This document shows, piece by piece, positions 30,824 through 35,397 of a stretch of 35,397 nt of DNA. The notes under the pieces were generated by a model, which was not told the DNA's origin, ran no database searches, and was given only the letters and a program-made list of their open reading frames with translations. This DNA comes from Methanobacteriota archaeon (GTDB lineage: Archaea > Halobacteriota > Methanosarcinia > Methanosarcinales > Methanosarcinaceae), in NCBI GenBank assembly GCA_023399215.1, contig JAEWQJ010000025.1, forward strand, positions 1-35,397. The letters are read 5' to 3'. Positions within the stretch are counted from its first letter, which is position 1; each line of letters starts with the position of its first letter. The position numbers were made by a program, and so were the translations under genes.

Positions 30824-31960
30824 ATGGACGAGGAACATATTGCTCTTTACCCATTTGCTTCAGAAGTATCTGTTTATGTAGAAAATCTTAGAGTCTCGTT
30901 AGAGAGTTTGCTTAATTCTCCGGCTTTTCGGAGATCTCGAGTTCGCGGGATGGAAAGAGTAATGCAATCCATCGAAGGAGAGATTGAAAAACCGCTTATA
31001 AAAGATGAAAGCTGGCTTCTTTCCGAAACTCTCTCTTATCCTTTTGCTCAAATTCTGGTCGCTTGTGTAGATGACCAGTTATTCACCAAGCGATACGCAC
31101 TTAAAGAAGCAGAAGCAGCTTCAAAATGGCTCGAAAAAGAAAGTACTGATTTTTTGCTTGAATTTGGGGAGGATTTTGGAATTCAAGCAGAGGCCGAAGA
31201 GCTACAGTTCAATATGCATTTTGCAGACTACATACGCTTTTCCTCTTCAATAAGGGAACCGATATGGAAATTAACAAATCGGCAGCTTAGATCCGGAATG
31301 GTCGTAGTTACGAAAAAAGACTTTGTAAGACTTCTTCAAGAAGCGATCAAAGAAAGAATAGAAAAATCATTTCCCATCCCCAAAATCCCTTCAGAAGTAT
31401 CAAGTGTCTGCGCACCTTATGTTGCTGAAATAAAAGATAAATTTGAGGTCCACAGGAAAAAATTCGGAACAACGGACTTTGGTGTAGTGGAACCAGACCT
31501 CTTTCCTCCCTGTATATCCTATGCCCTTGCAAACGTACAGGGTGGAGTAAATCTTGCCCATTCTATGCGCTTTGCCATGACCTCTTTCCTGCTTAGCGTG
31601 GGAATGTCAGTGGATGAAATTCTTAACCTTTTCAATGTCTCTCCTGATTTTGACGCGGAAGTAACCCTTTACCAGATAGAACATATTGCAGGTGCAACAG
31701 GAAACGTATACAAGCCTCCTGCATGTGATACTATGAGAACCTATGGGAACTGCATAGGTAAAGACCGATTGTGTGAAAAAATCAGTCATCCTCTGGCATA
31801 CTACGAGAAGAAAATATATCTGAAAAATAAAGAAAAGGAAATGGAAAAAGAGAAGGAAGAGGAAAAACAAGAGGAAAAGGGAAGAAAAGAAGGAAAGAAA
31901 AGGGAAAGAGAGCAGGAGAAGGGAAAGAAAAGAAGAGAAGTAAAGGAAAAACAGGAGTAA
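30824..31960 (+). CDS. priL: DNA primase large subunit PriL, with lysine/glutamate-rich tail
   Basis: A 378-aa regulatory subunit of the archaeal-eukaryotic primase. I chose ATG 30824, 1 base after the pcn stop; the longer ATG 30764 would be inside pcn. The N-terminal helical domain is followed by the C-terminal iron-sulfur domain, with four cysteines in FPPCISYALANVQGG, KPPACDTMRTYGN, NCIGKDRL and LCEKISHPLAYY arranged as expected for the [4Fe-4S] cluster. The last 50 or so residues are an unusual run of K, E and R (EKEMEKEKEEEKQEEKGRKE) encoded by an almost pure purine tract, absent from typical PriL, probably a disordered or coiled tail. It pairs with PriS, not in this window. Confidence 0.93.
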   Translation: MDEEHIALYPFASEVSVYVENLRVSLESLLNSPAFRRSRVRGMERVMQSIEGEIEKPLIKDESWLLSETLSYPFAQILVACVDDQLFTKRYALKEAEAASKWLEKESTDFLLEFGEDFGIQAEAEELQFNMHFADYIRFSSSIREPIWKLTNRQLRSGMVVVTKKDFVRLLQEAIKERIEKSFPIPKIPSEVSSVCAPYVAEIKDKFEVHRKKFGTTDFGVVEPDLFPPCISYALANVQGGVNLAHSMRFAMTSFLLSVGMSVDEILNLFNVSPDFDAEVTLYQIEHIAGATGNVYKPPACDTMRTYGNCIGKDRLCEKISHPLAYYEKKIYLKNKEKEMEKEKEEEKQEEKGRKEGKKREREQEKGKKRREVKEKQE

Positions 31961-31976
31961 GACATAATTATAAAAA

Positions 31977-31990
31977 GATTTATATAAATT
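31977..31990 (+). promoter_or_regulatory. TATA box of the YHS-FrhB gene
   Basis: GATTTATATAAATT, about 150 bases before the ATG at 32135; predicted leader about 120 bases. Confidence 0.5.
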
Positions 31991-32134
31991 AATCTCTTTT
32001 AACTAGTTATTAACTTCACTGTTACAAGATCAATATTCTTTAAGGCTAGCATCAAATTCGTTTGGGAGTCACGCATTTGATTGCACTTATGGTATTTCCT
32101 GAAGTTTTCGTGTAACCTGCATCGGAGGCTTTTG

Positions 32135-33298
32135 ATGCCGCTGGATCCTATTTGTAAAAAAATAATATCTGACAATACTGAGTATTTTTCAGATTATGGG
32201 GGAAAGAGCTACTATTTCTGCAGTCCCGAATGCAAACAGAAATTCGATGCTCTAGAAAAAAGTGTAATCCGGCTCAAACGGAATCTTAGCGAAAAAGAGA
32301 GGATTTCCTTTGGGAAGTTAAAAAAAGACATTATAAAACCAGGCATATGTACTCTCTGCGGAGCCTGCGCAGCAAGTTGCGAGTATATAACGATAGAAGA
32401 CGGCGCACCAAAATTGGTAGGCCCCTGTAAAGCCTGCGGAGTCTGCTACTACCAGTGTCCGAGAACCATCACCACAGAAGAGGGACTTATAGGGAGCTTC
32501 CGCTTCGCATATGCAGCAAGATCTGCCATTCCTGAAATAAGGGGACAGGATGGGGGAGTTGTGACATCTCTACTTTTGTATGCCCTTGATGAGGGGTTGA
32601 TTGACTCTGCTGTGGTTACTACCCGCTCAAAAGAAGAGCCCTGGAAACCTGTACCAGTAGTTGCAAAGAAAAGGGAAGAACTCCTCGAGAGTAGCGGCAG
32701 CATCTATTCTCATTCAATGACACTTGAAGCTCTCATGAGCGCAATTAAACAGGGAATGAACAGCATTGCGTTCGTAGGGACAAGCTGTAATATTGATGCA
32801 GTCACTAAAATGCAGAAAAGTTCCTATGGATTTCTACATCTCTTTATGAGAGCAAAAGTTCTCAAACTCGGGCTCTTTTGTATGGACACTTTCTCCTATG
32901 AAGGAATTAAAGCAGTACTGGAAAGTTATGGAATTACGCTGGAAAATGTAGATGCCATGAAAATTCGGAAAGGGAAGTTTGAGGTTACTCTGAAAGACGG
33001 AAAACAACAAATCTTTGACCTCAGCGAATTTGATGAATATAGGAGCTCTTCCTGTCGTTTCTGTACGGATCTTACTGCCGAAAACTCAGATATCTCTTTT
33101 GGTGGAGTTGGCAGCCCCAGAGGCTGGACTACAGTCCTTACCCGTTCAGCCCTGGGATATGAAATTTTCAATGAAGCCGTAGACAACGGTTACATTGAAG
33201 CCCGACACCTAACAGACGACGAACTTGAAAGAGTACTCAACCTCGCAAAGATGAAGAAAGTTCAAATGTATGATCTAAATAGAAGGCAAAAAAAGTAA
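32135..33298 (+). CDS. YHS-ferredoxin-FrhB fusion, F420-dependent oxidoreductase
   Basis: A 387-aa three-part protein. I chose ATG 32135, with TCGGAGG upstream; an ATG at 32081 has none. Residues 4-40 form a YHS-type metal domain (DPICKK ... GGKSYYFCSPECKQKF, cysteines 7, 29 and 33). Residues 72-108 hold two [4Fe-4S] cysteine sets (CTLCGACAASCEY and CKACGVCYYQCPR). From about 118 it matches the FrhB/FdhB family (FRFAYAARS, GQDGGVVTSLLLYAL, and a C-terminal SCRFCTDLTAENSDISFG), which binds FAD and reduces or oxidises coenzyme F420. It likely passes electrons between F420 and a partner; the YHS part, which often binds copper or iron, may sense or carry metal. It stands alone, so the partner is unknown. 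Confidence 0.85.
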   Translation: MPLDPICKKIISDNTEYFSDYGGKSYYFCSPECKQKFDALEKSVIRLKRNLSEKERISFGKLKKDIIKPGICTLCGACAASCEYITIEDGAPKLVGPCKACGVCYYQCPRTITTEEGLIGSFRFAYAARSAIPEIRGQDGGVVTSLLLYALDEGLIDSAVVTTRSKEEPWKPVPVVAKKREELLESSGSIYSHSMTLEALMSAIKQGMNSIAFVGTSCNIDAVTKMQKSSYGFLHLFMRAKVLKLGLFCMDTFSYEGIKAVLESYGITLENVDAMKIRKGKFEVTLKDGKQQIFDLSEFDEYRSSSCRFCTDLTAENSDISFGGVGSPRGWTTVLTRSALGYEIFNEAVDNGYIEARHLTDDELERVLNLAKMKKVQMYDLNRRQKK

Positions 33299-33538
33299 CG
33301 ACTTTAAAGACATATCCATCAGCCAGTAAAAACCTACTCGCTGCCACCCACGAACTCAAAGTTAAAAATCAGCTTATCTTGACCATAATTCAGCCCTCTT
33401 GAGCGAACGAAGTGACGGAACTAGAAAGCGGCAACTGACGCAGGAGGATGATGAATATATATTTATCCCATTAATCTATTTATATTATGCAGCAACCAAG
33501 GCATTTATTCAGAATCGTTCTATTTTTGAGGGACTTTC
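33299..33538. promoter_or_regulatory. Leader region of gatCAB
   Basis: TATA box AATATATATTTAT at 33454-33466, predicting transcription near 33490 and a leader of about 50 bases; ribosome site GAGGGA precedes the gatC ATG. No gene seen. Confidence 0.4.
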
Positions 33539-33820
33539 ATGATCACAAAAGAAGATGTAGAACACATCGGCTGGCTTGCTCGCATTGATATTAGCGAACA
33601 GGAAACAGTTGAATACATGGAAAAACTTAATTCAGTGCTGGGGTATTTCGGACAGCTTGATGAGTTGCCGACTGAAGATGTAGCTCCCACTTACCATGTG
33701 GCTGAGATTCATAACGTGTTCAGGGATGATGTGGTGGAAGAATGTCTCCCGCAGGAAGTTGTTCTTGAAAACACCGAACACAAACAGGATGGAGCCTTCA
33801 GGGTTCCGAAGATAGGCTGA
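33539..33820 (+). CDS. gatC: Aspartyl/glutamyl-tRNA amidotransferase subunit C
   Basis: A 93-aa small subunit that clasps GatA and GatB. It begins MITKEDVEHIGWLARIDISE, typical of GatC, and has the conserved NSVLGYFGQLDEL and VAPTYHV segments. gatA follows after 12 bases with GGAGG at its start. In archaea GatCAB mainly converts Asp-tRNA(Asn) to Asn-tRNA(Asn); glutaminyl-tRNA is made by GatDE. Confidence 0.95.
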   Translation: MITKEDVEHIGWLARIDISEQETVEYMEKLNSVLGYFGQLDELPTEDVAPTYHVAEIHNVFRDDVVEECLPQEVVLENTEHKQDGAFRVPKIG

Positions 33821-33832
33821 GGAGGATTTTTA

Positions 33833-35260
33833 ATGGCAAAATGGATGAGTGTTGCACAGGTAAAAGAGAAAATTAAGGAAAGCTCAGCCGAAGAAGTAAC
33901 AGCTCAGTACCTTGAAACTATAGGAAAGAGCAAAGTTAATGGTTATATAACGGTTTCTGAAAAAGCTCTTGAGCAGGCGAAGAAAATTGACACTGAGGGG
34001 CACAATGGCCCTCTTGCAGGCGTGCCAATTGCAATAAAAGATAATATTTCCGTAGTTGGACTGCCAAACAGTTGCGGTTCGAAAATTCTTGAGGACTATA
34101 TCCCACCATTCAATGCTCATGTTATTGAAAAGCTTCTCGCTGCAGGCGCCGTGATTCTAGGAAAAACCAACATGGATGAGTTTGCAATGGGTTCTTCTAC
34201 GGAAACCAGCTACTTTGGACCGACTGCAAACCCCTGGGACCTTGAAAGAGTACCGGGTGGATCTTCAGGTGGCAGTGCAGCAGTTGTTGCAGCAGGGGAA
34301 GCTCCTTTTGCCCTTGGTTCAGACACAGGAGGTTCTGTACGCTGCCCTGCAGCTTTCTGTGGGGTTGTTGGACTTAAACCGACATATGGATCCGTTTCCA
34401 GATATGGAGTAGTGGCTTATGCAAACTCTCTTGAACAGGTCGGACCTCTTGCAAACAATGTGACAGACATTGCAGTGCTGATGGATGTTATAGCCGGCTA
34501 TGACCGTAAGGATTCCACTTCAATTGACAGTAAAACCGAATACCAGAAAGCTCTTATCGAAGATGTAAAAGGGCTTAAAATCGGGGTTCCAAAGGAGTTT
34601 TTCGGAGAAGGTATCCATCCAGACGTTGAAAAAGCCGTCTGGAACGCCATACACAAATGCGAAGATCTCGGAGCGTCCTGGGAAGAGGTCTCTATGCCTC
34701 ATATAAAGTATGCTCTTGCTTCTTATTATATCATTGCAATGAGTGAAGCATCCTCAAACCTTGCAAGATTTGACGGAACACGTTATGGTTATAGAGCAAG
34801 CGGTGAAAACTGGCATGCTATGGTTTCAAAGACGAGAGCTGAGGGCTTTGGGACAGAAGTAAAAAGAAGAATTCTCCTGGGAACCTATGCCCTTTCAGCA
34901 GGATATCATGACAAGTATTATTTAAAAGCCCTGAAGGTCAGAACTCTTGTTAAGCAGGACTTTGACAAGGCTCTCTCAAAAGTTGATGTGCTTATGGCTC
35001 CAACTATGCCAAATCCTGCTTTTAAGATAGGAGAAAAGATTGAAGATCCTCTTACCCTCTATCTCTCGGATGTGAATACCTGCCCGATCAATCTTGCAGG
35101 CGTACCCTCACTTTCTGTGCCCTGTGGTTTCACTGATGGTCTTCCGATAGGGCTTCAGATAATGGGCAAGCCATTTGACGAGCCTACTGTGCTGCGTGCA
35201 GCATATACTTTCGAGCAAAATACGGATTATCACACAAAGAGACCTCCGGAGGTGGCATAA
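33833..35260 (+). CDS. gatA: Aspartyl/glutamyl-tRNA amidotransferase subunit A
   Basis: A 475-aa amidase-signature enzyme that hydrolyses glutamine to supply ammonia for tRNA-bound aspartate. The Ser-cisSer-Lys triad is visible: lysine in GVPIAIKDNISVVGLPNSCG, then the serine-rich GGSSGGSAAVVAAGEAPFA and GSDTGGSVRCPAAFCG. Full family length, with a typical C-terminal CPINLAGVPSLSVPCGF. ATG 33833 has GGAGGA upstream. gatB begins the base after the stop. Confidence 0.96.
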   Translation: MAKWMSVAQVKEKIKESSAEEVTAQYLETIGKSKVNGYITVSEKALEQAKKIDTEGHNGPLAGVPIAIKDNISVVGLPNSCGSKILEDYIPPFNAHVIEKLLAAGAVILGKTNMDEFAMGSSTETSYFGPTANPWDLERVPGGSSGGSAAVVAAGEAPFALGSDTGGSVRCPAAFCGVVGLKPTYGSVSRYGVVAYANSLEQVGPLANNVTDIAVLMDVIAGYDRKDSTSIDSKTEYQKALIEDVKGLKIGVPKEFFGEGIHPDVEKAVWNAIHKCEDLGASWEEVSMPHIKYALASYYIIAMSEASSNLARFDGTRYGYRASGENWHAMVSKTRAEGFGTEVKRRILLGTYALSAGYHDKYYLKALKVRTLVKQDFDKALSKVDVLMAPTMPNPAFKIGEKIEDPLTLYLSDVNTCPINLAGVPSLSVPCGFTDGLPIGLQIMGKPFDEPTVLRAAYTFEQNTDYHTKRPPEVA

Positions 35261-35397
35261 ATGGTCTATGAAAATCCTGACGGAGTAAGAATCGGGCTTG
35301 AGATCCATATCCAGCTTAATAAACTTAAGACCAAGATGTTTTGCGGTTGCTCTACAGACTATCACAATGCAGCCCCAAACACTCACACCTGTCCAAT
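35261..35397 (+). CDS. gatB: Aspartyl/glutamyl-tRNA amidotransferase subunit B, N-terminal part (partial)
   Basis: The first 45 codons are present before the window ends. The N-terminus MVYENPDGVRIGLEIHIQLN then KTKMFCGCSTDYHNAAPNTH fits GatB, which phosphorylates the tRNA-bound aspartate or glutamate and holds the tRNA. ATG 35261 follows the gatA stop with no gap and a strong CCGGAGGTGG ribosome site inside gatA. Confidence 0.95.
   Translation, partial: MVYENPDGVRIGLEIHIQLNKLKTKMFCGCSTDYHNAAPNTHTCP

Noticed and set aside
33390..33450. A possible tRNA or small RNA in the GC-richer stretch before gatC
   Set aside because: No cloverleaf, T-loop or anticodon arm could be found.

Overview
The window reads as chromosomal DNA of a methylotrophic methanogenic archaeon of the genus Methanosarcina. 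Evidence: the C-terminal end of monomethylamine methyltransferase MtmB at the left edge, a methylamine-type permease beside it, F420 biosynthesis (CofE), an archaeal dihydroneopterin aldolase of methanopterin synthesis (MptD), DUF1890/DUF1894 methanogen proteins, archaeal replication proteins (RFC small subunit paralog, PCNA, PriL), archaeal transcription factor S, archaeal SecDF, archaeosortase A, AT-rich intergenic regions with TATA boxes, and long leaders. None of the 37 stop codons I checked is TAG, as expected in a pyrrolysine-decoding genome. The species is not resolved.

Layout. 1-2400: mtmB end, terminator, then a separately promoted operon of a 34-aa membrane peptide, an APC permease (MtmP-like) and two small two-helix membrane proteins. 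2968-6665 (minus): secF-secD followed by an RFC small-subunit paralog. 7077-9141: deoxycytidylate-deaminase family protein, small cupin, and convergent cofE. 9142-12271: a 131-aa hypothetical protein, a cation diffusion facilitator and Hsp20, with prominent short tandem-repeat arrays between them. 12496-16534: archaeal phosphoglycerate mutase (minus), then lysC-purM (plus). 16727-18445: a DUF1890-DUF1894 pair and a second DUF1894 paralog. 18538-20306 (minus): ribbon-helix-helix protein and an uncharacterised amidotransferase-like protein. 20660-22685: PUA-domain protein and bactofilin-like beta-helix protein. 23181-25473: argD-hisC. 25644-28349 (minus): artA-psd-pssA-mptD. 29078-31960: Nudix hydrolase-TFS, then pcn-priL. 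32135-33298: YHS-ferredoxin-FrhB fusion. 33539-end: gatC-gatA-gatB (gatB cut by the window edge).

How the genes work together. The left end handles methylamine uptake and methyl transfer. The artA-psd-pssA cluster joins the enzymes that make archaetidylethanolamine to the membrane protease-transpeptidase thought to use that lipid to anchor surface proteins. pcn-priL and the RFC paralog serve the replication fork. gatCAB serves tRNA-dependent amidation. CofE, MptD and the FrhB-like protein all relate to methanogen cofactors.

The least explained material is: the three micro-membrane proteins around the permease, the YHS-FrhB fusion, the DUF1890/1894 set, the split bactofilin-like protein, and a scatter of 11-20 bp tandem-repeat arrays with unrelated units, of which the three in convergent gaps are the clearest pattern. 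No insertion sequence, CRISPR array, rRNA or tRNA gene was recognised.
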